This document shows positions 15,338-21,325 of a DNA stretch of 21,325 nt, in pieces; positions within the stretch are counted from its first letter, which is position 1; each line of letters opens with the position of its first letter. A model generated the notes under the pieces. That model was given only the letters and a program-made list of their open reading frames with translations. It was not told the DNA's origin and searched no databases. The DNA comes from Hyphomicrobiales bacterium (GTDB lineage Bacteria > Pseudomonadota > Alphaproteobacteria > Rhizobiales > Aestuariivirgaceae). The position numbers and the translations under genes are program-made. The stretch is taken from assembly GCA_025362535.1 (NCBI GenBank), contig JANYGE010000025.1, positions 1-21,325 on the forward strand. The letters run 5' to 3'.

Positions 15338-15715
15338 CTATCGCCAAGCCAGGGGGTGATCCACCAAAGCCTTATCAATCGTCAACAGCTTCATACCTTC
15401 AGCCGCACAAACACCCAACAACAATCGATCAAATGGATCTTTTGTAATTGGTTCTGGGCCAATAGCAGCAAGCGTGTGGTGTGAGGTAATGTCGAGAATT
15501 GTAATCTCTTGCTTTTCAATCATCAGCGGTAATTTTTCGACAGCAAAAGCAAGTCGCATTTTGCCAATACGATATTTTATCGCAATCTCCCAAATTGACA
15601 CAACACTAATGCTCGCTCCGTTTAAGCTTAACACTTCGTGCTGTATCGCCTCAGGCAACACCAAATCCACCTGGCCGAGAACCGACAATAAAATGTGGGT
15701 GTCGAGAAGTATCAC
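15338..15715 (-). CDS. vapC: PIN-domain ribonuclease toxin, VapC family
   Basis: VapC toxins are small Mg-dependent RNases that cleave tRNA or rRNA and are held inactive by their antitoxin. The 125-residue protein keeps the acidic residues of the PIN active site: Asp5 in MILLDTH, Glu43 in SIWEIAIK, Asp93 and Asp96 in KDPFDRLLL and Asp114 in LLTIDKAL. The pattern belongs to the type II toxin-antitoxin PIN group that pairs with Phd/YefM antitoxins. The start is GTG at 15715-15713, overlapping the antitoxin stop as GTGA, which is typical of coupled expression. It appears intact and full length. A secreted RNase T2 gene follows after 10 nt. Confidence 0.92.
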   Translation of the reverse strand: MILLDTHILLSVLGQVDLVLPEAIQHEVLSLNGASISVVSIWEIAIKYRIGKMRLAFAVEKLPLMIEKQEITILDITSHHTLAAIGPEPITKDPFDRLLLGVCAAEGMKLLTIDKALVDHPLAWR

Positions 15716-15987
15716 GCCGGATCAGTTGTCGGTGTAATTAGATAATCTTCGGGAAATGGATCATCAAAATCCGGAGCAATATATGTTACAGCCTTTTCAA
15801 CCCCGAGTTCCTTTAGGAAGGCGCGACCAGCTTCAAAATTTATGCCACCACGTTTCTTCTCATGAGGACGAAGCTCCACCACAGGCTTGCCATGCCGCGT
15901 GAGCACAATTTTTTCACCAGCTTCGGCGCGGTGTAAAAGCTCCGACAATTGATTTTTGGCGTCTTTAACTGAGATATACATGATCAT
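15712..15987 (-). CDS. Phd/YefM-family antitoxin
   Basis: The 91-residue antitoxin has the N-terminal Phd/YefM DNA-binding domain, ISVKDAKNQLSELLHRAEAGE at about residues 5-25, followed by IVLTRHGKPVVELRP. The C-terminal tail (about 50-91) would wrap the VapC toxin. It should neutralise VapC and repress the shared promoter. Two starts are possible, ATG at 15987 with GGTGG seven bases upstream, or ATG at 15981, which would give a leaderless message from the promoter seen at 15988-16016. They differ by two residues. The gene overlaps vapC by 4 nt. Confidence 0.9.
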   Translation of the reverse strand: MIMYISVKDAKNQLSELLHRAEAGEKIVLTRHGKPVVELRPHEKKRGGINFEAGRAFLKELGVEKAVTYIAPDFDDPFPEDYLITPTTDPA

Positions 15988-16016
15988 AATGTAGCCACCA
16001 GTAGCTACTTTGTCAA
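15988..16016 (-). promoter_or_regulatory. Promoter and operator half-sites of the phd-vapC operon
   Basis: On the minus strand a perfect -35 TTGACA (16011-16016) is followed after 17 bases by TACATT (15988-15993), four of six matches to the -10. The expected start of transcription falls at about 15981, on the second antitoxin ATG. Between the boxes, GTAGCCAC (15991-15998) and GTAGCTAC (16001-16008) repeat at a 10-bp interval, one helical turn. GTAGC/GCTAC also form a dyad. This is a natural site for Phd-VapC autorepression. Confidence 0.65.
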
Positions 16017-16018
16017 TA

Positions 16019-16075
16019 AATAGGATTTAACCTTTTCCTATTGCAAAACCGCCAGATAATAGGCATTATCCTATC
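16019..16075 (+). promoter_or_regulatory. Array of four AATAGG-type half-sites in two dyads before cysD
   Basis: AATAGGA (16019-16025) and TCCTATT (16036-16042) form one perfect dyad with 7-bp arms. ATAGG (16059-16063) and CCTAT (16070-16074) form a second, nested with GATAAT/ATTATC (16055-16060, 16065-16070). The array ends at the base before the ATG at 16076 and overlaps the apparent promoter. It looks like a tandem operator for the cysD gene, perhaps for autoregulation by the HTH-like domain of its own product. No regulator is identified. Confidence 0.5.
16041..16069 (+). promoter_or_regulatory. Possible cysD promoter giving a leaderless message
   Basis: TTGCAA (16041-16046) and CATTAT (16064-16069) are spaced by 17 bases and would start transcription at about 16076, exactly at the first ATG, which has no Shine-Dalgarno sequence. 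An alternative -10, GATAAT at 16055-16060, matches five of six bases but has a poor -35. Either way the 5' leader is at most about ten bases. Confidence 0.4.
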
Positions 16076-16282
16076 ATGGATACCATCGCCCAATCTTTCC
16101 TCGCTGAAATTGAAGCCTTTTTGGCCAGTTCCGCCACTGACGCAACCGCGCTTGGCAAACAGGCCTTGGGCGATCCCAGCTTCGTTTTCGATTTGCGCAA
16201 AGGCCGCTCGCCATCCACCCGCACCATGGAGAAGCTCCGCAGCTTCATCCGCACCACCACCAATCAGGAGGCCACCAAGCCC
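16076..16282 (+). other. In-frame N-terminal HTH-like domain fused to CysD
   Basis: These 69 codons encode [20 protein letters not shown] (residues 9-28), then [30 protein letters not shown] (29-58) and a polar linker. This pattern, FL-x(n)-FG/LG-x3-L-x-DP-x-FV-x-x-LR-x-GR-x-x-x-x-x-T-x-x-x-x-x-F, is one I recognise from small stand-alone alphaproteobacterial proteins of about 80-100 residues with a Cro/C1-like helix-turn-helix. No stop separates it from CysD. It could be a genuine fusion, or an upstream small gene whose stop was lost and whose downstream gene still uses its own start. Confidence 0.6.
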
Positions 16283-17194
16283 ATGATCGCCCCACACCGC
16301 ATGACCCATTTGGAAAAGCTCGAAGCCGAATCCATTCACATCATCCGTGAAGTGGCCGCCGAATGCGATAAGCCGGTAATGCTCTATTCCGTGGGCAAGG
16401 ATTCAGCCGTCATGCTGCATCTCGCCATGAAGGCGTTTTATCCGGCCAAGCCGCCCTTCCCACTGATGCATGTGGATACGCGCTGGAAATTCCGCGACAT
16501 GATTTCCCTGCGCGATGAAACCGCCAAGCGCTTGGGGCTTGATCTTATCGTCCATATCAATCCTGAAGGCATTGCCAAAGATGTAAACCCGTTTGACCAT
16601 GGCTCGGCTCTTCACACCCAAATTATGAAAACCGAAGGCTTAAAACAGGCGCTCGATAAATATGGCTTTGACGCGGCCTTTGGTGGTGCACGCCGCGATG
16701 AGGAAAAATCCCGCGCCAAGGAACGCATCTTCTCCTTCCGCGATACCAAGCACCGCTGGGACCCCAAGAACCAACGCCCTGAATTGTGGAGCCTTTATAA
16801 TGCCCGCAAAAACAAGGGTGAATCGATCCGGGTCTTCCCGCTCTCGAACTGGACCGAGCTTGATATCTGGCAATATATCCATCGCGAAAATATTCCAATT
16901 GTACCTTTATACTTTGCCGATGAGCGCCCTGTGGTTGAGCGCGATGGCCAATTGATCATGGTCGATGATGACCGCATGCGCCTGTTGCCCGGCGAAGTTC
17001 CGATGTTGAAAAAAATCCGCTTCCGCACATTGGGCTGTTATCCACTCACCGGAGCCATTGAATCCAATGCCACTTCGCTTCTCGATATCATCGAGGAAAT
17101 GCTGGTCGCCACATCCTCCGAACGCCAAGGCCGCGTGATCGATAAAGACCAATCGGCTTCGATGGAAAAGAAAAAACAGGAAGGATATTTCTGA
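16076..17194 (+). CDS. cysD: Sulfate adenylyltransferase subunit 2 (CysD) with N-terminal HTH-like extension
   Basis: CysD is the catalytic subunit of ATP sulfurylase, making APS from sulfate and ATP with CysN. Residues 70-372 form a complete CysD of 303 residues, the normal family length. They include [20 protein letters not shown], the PP-loop [34 protein letters not shown] and the terminal QGYF. Ahead of it, in the same open frame, are 69 residues of a small HTH-like domain (see the separate entry). Translation may start at 16076 to give the fusion, or at the internal ATG 16283 to give canonical CysD. The gene is followed by cysNC in a 1-nt TGATG overlap. No cysH is in the window, so whether APS/PAPS goes to reduction or to sulfation is open. 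Confidence 0.93.
   Translation: MDTIAQSFLAEIEAFLASSATDATALGKQALGDPSFVFDLRKGRSPSTRTMEKLRSFIRTTTNQEATKPMIAPHRMTHLEKLEAESIHIIREVAAECDKPVMLYSVGKDSAVMLHLAMKAFYPAKPPFPLMHVDTRWKFRDMISLRDETAKRLGLDLIVHINPEGIAKDVNPFDHGSALHTQIMKTEGLKQALDKYGFDAAFGGARRDEEKSRAKERIFSFRDTKHRWDPKNQRPELWSLYNARKNKGESIRVFPLSNWTELDIWQYIHRENIPIVPLYFADERPVVERDGQLIMVDDDRMRLLPGEVPMLKKIRFRTLGCYPLTGAIESNATSLLDIIEEMLVATSSERQGRVIDKDQSASMEKKKQEGYF
16266..16271 (+). promoter_or_regulatory. Internal Shine-Dalgarno AGGAGG before the canonical CysD start
   Basis: A perfect AGGAGG lies 11 bases upstream of ATG 16283, which corresponds to the start of canonical-length CysD. The spacing is longer than ideal. The outer start at 16076 has no such site, so this element argues that at least some CysD is made without the extension. 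Confidence 0.55.
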
Positions 17195-19104
17195 TGACCC
17201 GCTTCGTAGAATTCCAAGGCGGTGATGTGGATGCTTTCCTTGCCGCGCAAGAAAATAAAGATCTGCTGCGCTTCATCACCTGCGGCTCGGTTGACGATGG
17301 CAAATCCACGCTGATTGGCCGCTTGCTCTATGAATCAAAAATGCTGTTCGAAGATCAGCTCACAGCCCTCGAAGCCGACTCAAAGAAACTCGGCACCCAA
17401 GGCGGCAATCTTGATTTTGCTCTGCTGGTCGATGGTCTCGCTGCCGAACGCGAGCAGGGCATCACCATTGATGTGGCCTACCGGGCCTTCACCACATCCA
17501 AACGCAAATTCATTGTGGCCGACACACCAGGCCATGAGCAATATACCCGCAACATGGCCACCGGGGCTTCCACCGCCGAGCTCGCCATTATTTTGATTGA
17601 TGCGCGCAAAGGTGTGCTCACCCAAACCCGCCGCCATTCTTTCATTGCCACATTGCTCGGCATTAAAAATCTCGTGGTCTGCGTGAACAAGATGGATCTC
17701 GTCGGCTATAAGCGCGAGACTTTTGAAGCCATCGAAGCTGATTACCGCGCCTTCGCCGCCCAGCTTGGCACCACCGCGAATATCACCGTTATTCCAGCCT
17801 CGGCTTTGGCTGGCGATAACATCATTGAACGCTCCGCCAATATGCCCTGGTATCAGGGTGCCACATTGATGGGCTTTCTCGAAACCGTGCCAGTGGGCGA
17901 TGATCAATCGGCCAAGCCCTTCCGCATGCCCGTGCAATGGGTGGCACGGCCTGACCAAAATTTCCGTGGCTTTGCTGGCACCATTGCCAGCGGCACCTTG
18001 AAAGCGGGCGACGAGATTAGAGTTTTGCCCTCCGGCAAAACCTCAAAGGTCACCCGCATTGTCACTTATGATGGCGATCTGGCAGAAGCCATCGCCGATC
18101 AAGCCGTCACCATCACACTGGCTGATGAAATTGATGCCAGCCGTGGCGATGTGCTCTGCGCCGCAAAATTCCCGATCGAAGTCTCCAGTCAATTCGAAGT
18201 GGAAGTGCTGTGGATGGGTGACGAGGCCATGTTGCCCGGCCGCCCCTATATCATCAAGTCAGGCACCAAAACGCTGCCCGGCACGCTCGATAAATTGAAA
18301 TATAAAATCAATGTGAATACGCTGGAACACGCAGCAGCTGATACATTGACCTTGAATGAAATCGGCGTGTGCAATCTCGAATTGGATGGCCCATTGGCTT
18401 TTACTCCGTATACGGAGAATAAAACCTTGGGCTCTTTCATCATCATTGATCGCTTCACCAACACCACTGTGGGGCTAGGCTTGATCCATTTTGCTTTGCG
18501 CCGTGCTGCCAATATTCATTGGCAAGCCATGGATGTTAATAAGTCATCGCGTGGCGGCCTGCTCAAACAAAAACCAACTGTCTTGTGGTTCACGGGTCTT
18601 TCGGGTGCGGGCAAATCCACCATCGCCAATCTGGTGGAAAAGAGGCTTCACTCCAAGGGCCATCTCACCTATTTGCTCGATGGTGATAATGTGCGCCATG
18701 GGCTCAATCGTGATCTCGGCTTCACCGATGCTGACCGGGTGGAAAATATCCGCCGTGTTGCTGAAGTAGCAAAGCTGATGACCGATGCGGGCCTCATCAC
18801 GCTGGTCTCATTCATCTCGCCCTTCCGCTCTGAGCGCTTGATGGCGCGCGAAAGCGTGGCCAAGGATGAGTTTGTTGAAATCCACATCGACACCAGTTTG
18901 AACGAAGCCGAAAAGCGCGATGTGAAAGGCCTCTATGCCAAAGCCCGCAAAGGCGAGCTCAAAAACTTCACAGGCATTTCATCGCCCTATGAAGCGCCAG
19001 AAAATCCTGAGCTGCGCATTGATACCGCTTTGATGACCGCCGAAGAAGCAGCTAACGAGATTGTGAAGTTTTTGCAGAATAGAGGGCGTTTGGCTTCACA
19101 ATAA
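17194..19104 (+). CDS. cysNC: Bifunctional sulfate adenylyltransferase subunit 1 / adenylylsulfate kinase (CysNC)
   Basis: The 636-residue protein couples GTP hydrolysis to APS formation with CysD and then phosphorylates APS to PAPS. The N-terminal GTPase domain has GSVDDGKST (31-39), DTPGH (110-114) and NKMD (165-168). Beta-barrel domains of EF-Tu type follow to about residue 440. The C-terminal APS kinase domain, from about 455, has P-loop GLSGAGKS (468-475), [10 protein letters not shown] and the ISPFR segment. The fused order is common in Alphaproteobacteria (also as NodQ). The ATG shares one base with the cysD stop, and AAGGA lies just upstream. The last 9 bases overlap the 3' end of convergent hutH. 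Confidence 0.96.
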   Translation: MTRFVEFQGGDVDAFLAAQENKDLLRFITCGSVDDGKSTLIGRLLYESKMLFEDQLTALEADSKKLGTQGGNLDFALLVDGLAAEREQGITIDVAYRAFTTSKRKFIVADTPGHEQYTRNMATGASTAELAIILIDARKGVLTQTRRHSFIATLLGIKNLVVCVNKMDLVGYKRETFEAIEADYRAFAAQLGTTANITVIPASALAGDNIIERSANMPWYQGATLMGFLETVPVGDDQSAKPFRMPVQWVARPDQNFRGFAGTIASGTLKAGDEIRVLPSGKTSKVTRIVTYDGDLAEAIADQAVTITLADEIDASRGDVLCAAKFPIEVSSQFEVEVLWMGDEAMLPGRPYIIKSGTKTLPGTLDKLKYKINVNTLEHAAADTLTLNEIGVCNLELDGPLAFTPYTENKTLGSFIIIDRFTNTTVGLGLIHFALRRAANIHWQAMDVNKSSRGGLLKQKPTVLWFTGLSGAGKSTIANLVEKRLHSKGHLTYLLDGDNVRHGLNRDLGFTDADRVENIRRVAEVAKLMTDAGLITLVSFISPFRSERLMARESVAKDEFVEIHIDTSLNEAEKRDVKGLYAKARKGELKNFTGISSPYEAPENPELRIDTALMTAEEAANEIVKFLQNRGRLASQ

Positions 19105-20610
19105 GCCCGTCACGAACCGATCATAGTCACCGCTCTCAACCTGCTGTGCGACAGCTTCAATCTCGGTGCTGAATTCGCGGTCCTCGGGCCGTGGCCCGGC
19201 AGCTTTACGCACCAATGCATGAGCCTGTTCAAGCGGCGGCGATGATTTAAGCGGACGCCTGAAATCTATCCCTTCCACTGCAGCCATCATTTCAATGGCC
19301 ACAATACGTGAGAGATTTTTATTCATCAGCATCAAGCGCCGCGCCCCGTGCGTGGCCATCGACACATGATCTTCCTGATTTGCTGATGTTGGCGCTGAAT
19401 CAATCGAAGCCGGATGAGCAAGCTGCTTATTTTCGCTCATCAAGGCCGCTGTCGTGCATTGCGGAATCATGAAGCCAGAATTGAGGCCCGGATTGCGAAT
19501 AAGAAAAGGCGGCAGCAAGGAGATCGATGTATCAATCAGCGCCGCCATGCGCCGTTCGGAGAGCGAGCCCACTTCGGCAATTGCCATGGCAATCATATCG
19601 GCCGCAAAGGCCACAGGCTCGGCATGAAAATTGCCGCCCGAAAGCACCGCACCGTCTTCGGCAAACACCAAGGGATTATCAGAAACCCCATTGGCTTCCA
19701 CCAGCAACATGCCCATCGCATGTTTAAATAAATCGAGGCAGGCCCCCATCACCTGCGGCTGGCACCGGAAGGAATAGGGGTCTTGCACACGGTCATCATT
19801 TTGCAAATGGGAGAGCCTGATTTCACTGCCCGACATTAAGCGCCGATAATGTGCCGCAGCTTTGATCTGCCCGGCATGCGGGCGCAGCGCGTGAATGCGT
19901 GGATCAAACGGCGTATCAGAACCCATAATCGCATCAAGCGACAAGGCGCCAGCAAGAATGGCCGCAGCCGCATTGCGCTCTGCCTCCACCAAACCAAGCA
20001 GCGCCAGTGCTGTTGAAACTTGCGTGCCATTGAGCAGGGCCAAACCCTCTTTTGGCCCGAGTGCCAGCGGCGCTAGGCCAGCTGCTTTCAGTGCTGCATT
20101 TCCGGAAACGCGCGCACCCTTAACCTGCGCCTCGCCCTCACCAATCAACACCAAGCTCATATGCGCCAAGGGTGCGAGGTCGCCAGATGCTCCAACCGAA
20201 CCTTGCCCCGGAATAATCGGCAACACATCTGCATTGATCAGCGCTGCCAAAGCTTCTGCCGTGGCAAATGCAATGCCTGAAGCCCCTTGCGCCAATGAAC
20301 GCAACTTCAAAACCATAATAAGGCGCACCACAGCAGCAGGCAGCGCAGCGCCCACACCCGCCGCATGCGAGCGCACAATATTGATTTGCAGCTTGCGCAA
20401 ATCATCATTGGCAATGCGGGTCTTGGCCAATTTTCCAAAGCCTGTATTGATACCATAAAGCGCATCACCAGTTTTCAAAAGCCGCTCAACTGTGGCAGCA
20501 CTTTTTTCGATCAAGCCTTTTGCTTCACTTGATATTGAAACTTTTACAGGCCCCGCCAACACCAATTTGATGTCATCGAGTGTGAGTTCTGTGCGGCCAA
20601 TATTAATCAT
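19096..20610 (-). CDS. hutH: Histidine ammonia-lyase HutH
   Basis: HutH deaminates histidine to urocanate, the first step of histidine utilisation, in the cytoplasm. The 504-residue protein has the Ala141-Ser142-Gly143 triplet in [14 protein letters not shown], which cyclises to the MIO electrophile. It also has [11 protein letters not shown] (52-62) and [15 protein letters not shown] (around 277-291). Length matches the family. The ATG at 20610 overlaps the hutF stop by 8 nt, which suggests coupling, since only a weak GAGAC-type ribosome binding site precedes it. The stop overlaps the convergent cysNC end by 9 bp. The remaining hut genes are not downstream and are presumably upstream of hutF, outside the window. 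Confidence 0.96.
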   Translation of the reverse strand: MINIGRTELTLDDIKLVLAGPVKVSISSEAKGLIEKSAATVERLLKTGDALYGINTGFGKLAKTRIANDDLRKLQINIVRSHAAGVGAALPAAVVRLIMVLKLRSLAQGASGIAFATAEALAALINADVLPIIPGQGSVGASGDLAPLAHMSLVLIGEGEAQVKGARVSGNAALKAAGLAPLALGPKEGLALLNGTQVSTALALLGLVEAERNAAAAILAGALSLDAIMGSDTPFDPRIHALRPHAGQIKAAAHYRRLMSGSEIRLSHLQNDDRVQDPYSFRCQPQVMGACLDLFKHAMGMLLVEANGVSDNPLVFAEDGAVLSGGNFHAEPVAFAADMIAMAIAEVGSLSERRMAALIDTSISLLPPFLIRNPGLNSGFMIPQCTTAALMSENKQLAHPASIDSAPTSANQEDHVSMATHGARRLMLMNKNLSRIVAIEMMAAVEGIDFRRPLKSSPPLEQAHALVRKAAGPRPEDREFSTEIEAVAQQVESGDYDRFVTGLL

Positions 20611-21325
20611 TTGAAAGTCTCGCTAATGTCTTTTTGAAATTCTTCATAATCTGCGCGCTGTGGATATGCGTGTGGTCTTTCACAAGCTGAGTGCCACCCA
20701 CATAGACATCACGCACGCAAGCATTGCCACCCGAAAAAATCCAGGCGTCCAACGCATTATCTTGCATGCGCCCCAGCAGAGAATGATGCTCCGCATCCAG
20801 CACCACAAAATCAGCGCGTTTGCCCACGGAAATCACACCCATATTTTGCTGCAAAGCTTGCGCGCCGCCGCTTGATGTCGCTTCGAACAGGCTGCGGCCC
20901 GTCGATTGTCCGGCTCCGCCAGCCAAGGCATTGCGGGTGTGGTGCGTGAGGCGCTGTGAATATTCCAACATACGTAAATCTTCTGCAGGCGAGATTGTAA
21001 CATGGCTGTCAGTGCCAATGCCTATGCGCCCACCCGACCGCTGATAGGCAACCGCCGGAAAGACACCGTCACCAAGATTGGCTTCGGTTGTTGGGCACAG
21101 GCCCGCAACAGCACCAGATTTGGCCAAGCGTAAAGTCTCGTCAGCCGTCATATGGGTGGCATGAATGGCGCACCAGGCCTCATCCACGGCAAAATTATCG
21201 AGCATATATTGCACGGGCCGCGCGCCACTCCAGGCCACACAATCATCAACTTCTTTCAGTTGCTCAGCCACATGAATGTGAACTGGCTTGCCTTGGGGCA
21301 CCGCCGCCAGCACCGCAGTCAAACT
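20603..21325 (-). CDS. hutF: Formimidoylglutamate deiminase HutF, C-terminal part (5' end beyond the window)
   Basis: HutF removes ammonia from N-formimidoyl-L-glutamate to give N-formylglutamate, the branch of histidine degradation that continues with HutG deformylase. About 240 C-terminal residues of an amidohydrolase-superfamily protein of about 450 are present. The visible metal and active-site segments are HIHVAEQ, IHATH and GTDSH, together with [11 protein letters not shown], which I associate with HutF. The C-terminal beta strands ([13 protein letters not shown]) complete the amidohydrolase barrel. The frame is open to the window edge, so the start is not here. The stop TAA lies inside the hutH start region. 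Confidence 0.9.
   Translation of the reverse strand, partial: SLTAVLAAVPQGKPVHIHVAEQLKEVDDCVAWSGARPVQYMLDNFAVDEAWCAIHATHMTADETLRLAKSGAVAGLCPTTEANLGDGVFPAVAYQRSGGRIGIGTDSHVTISPAEDLRMLEYSQRLTHHTRNALAGGAGQSTGRSLFEATSSGGAQALQQNMGVISVGKRADFVVLDAEHHSLLGRMQDNALDAWIFSGGNACVRDVYVGGTQLVKDHTHIHSAQIMKNFKKTLARLSND

Noticed and set aside
15338..15987. Mobile element or genomic island around the toxin-antitoxin pair
   Set aside because: No integrase, transposase, terminal repeats or target-site duplication is visible, and the flanking genes are tightly joined to it on both sides.
17380..17958. Minus-strand open frame of 192 codons
   Set aside because: It is antisense to the cysNC GTPase domain, which has intact motifs throughout. 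There is no independent support for the reverse frame.
21320..21322. Apparent hutF start near the right edge
   Set aside because: The codon is TTG and the frame continues to the window edge. HutF proteins are about 450 residues, so the gene simply continues outside.

Overview
The window comes from an alphaproteobacterium, most likely a member of Hyphomicrobiales (Rhizobiales). The main evidence is the left-hand block lnt - XRE regulator (PraR/PhrR type) - metK - trmB, an arrangement I know from rhizobia and relatives. The 1145-residue LplT-PlsC-Aas fusion and the fused cysNC gene also fit. The DNA is gene-dense with GC roughly balanced by eye. No gene-free stretch exceeds about 165 bases. I see no insertion sequence, prophage, CRISPR array or rRNA.

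Layout: (1) 1-87 holds the 3' half of an initiator tRNA-Met and its terminator. (2) 99-4688 (minus) runs lnt, praR-like regulator, metK, trmB and a NUDIX hydrolase. The praR-metK gap contains a dyad, direct repeats and a palindrome that look regulatory. (3) 4801-5292 (plus) is a lone TerB-like protein whose stop codon abuts the stop of the next gene. (4) 5293-14328 is an arginine/guanidino-compound catabolic locus. A ureohydrolase (minus) diverges from a tightly packed plus-strand operon: DauA-like D-arginine dehydrogenase, AruI-like 2-ketoarginine decarboxylase, a HAD phosphatase, the LplT-Aas fusion and an AruH-like arginine:pyruvate transaminase. Two entry routes (transaminase or dehydrogenase) would give 2-ketoarginine. 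AruI would make 4-guanidinobutyraldehyde, and after an aldehyde dehydrogenase not present here, the ureohydrolase would release urea and GABA. (5) 14308-15987 (minus) is a Phd/VapC toxin-antitoxin pair followed after 10 nt by a secreted RNase T2. (6) 16019-19104 (plus) is cysD-cysNC for sulfate activation. CysD carries a 69-residue N-terminal HTH-like extension and is preceded by four AATAGG-type half-sites. (7) 19096-21325 (minus) is the histidine-utilisation pair hutF (cut by the window edge) and hutH.

The strongest candidates for something new are the HTH-CysD in-frame fusion with its operator-like array and internal ribosome binding site, the linkage of a type II toxin-antitoxin module to an exported RNase T2, and the phospholipid-remodelling fusion protein embedded in an arginine catabolic operon. 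Most other genes are ordinary housekeeping or catabolic genes. All family assignments rest on reading motifs and on remembered family members, not on database searches.
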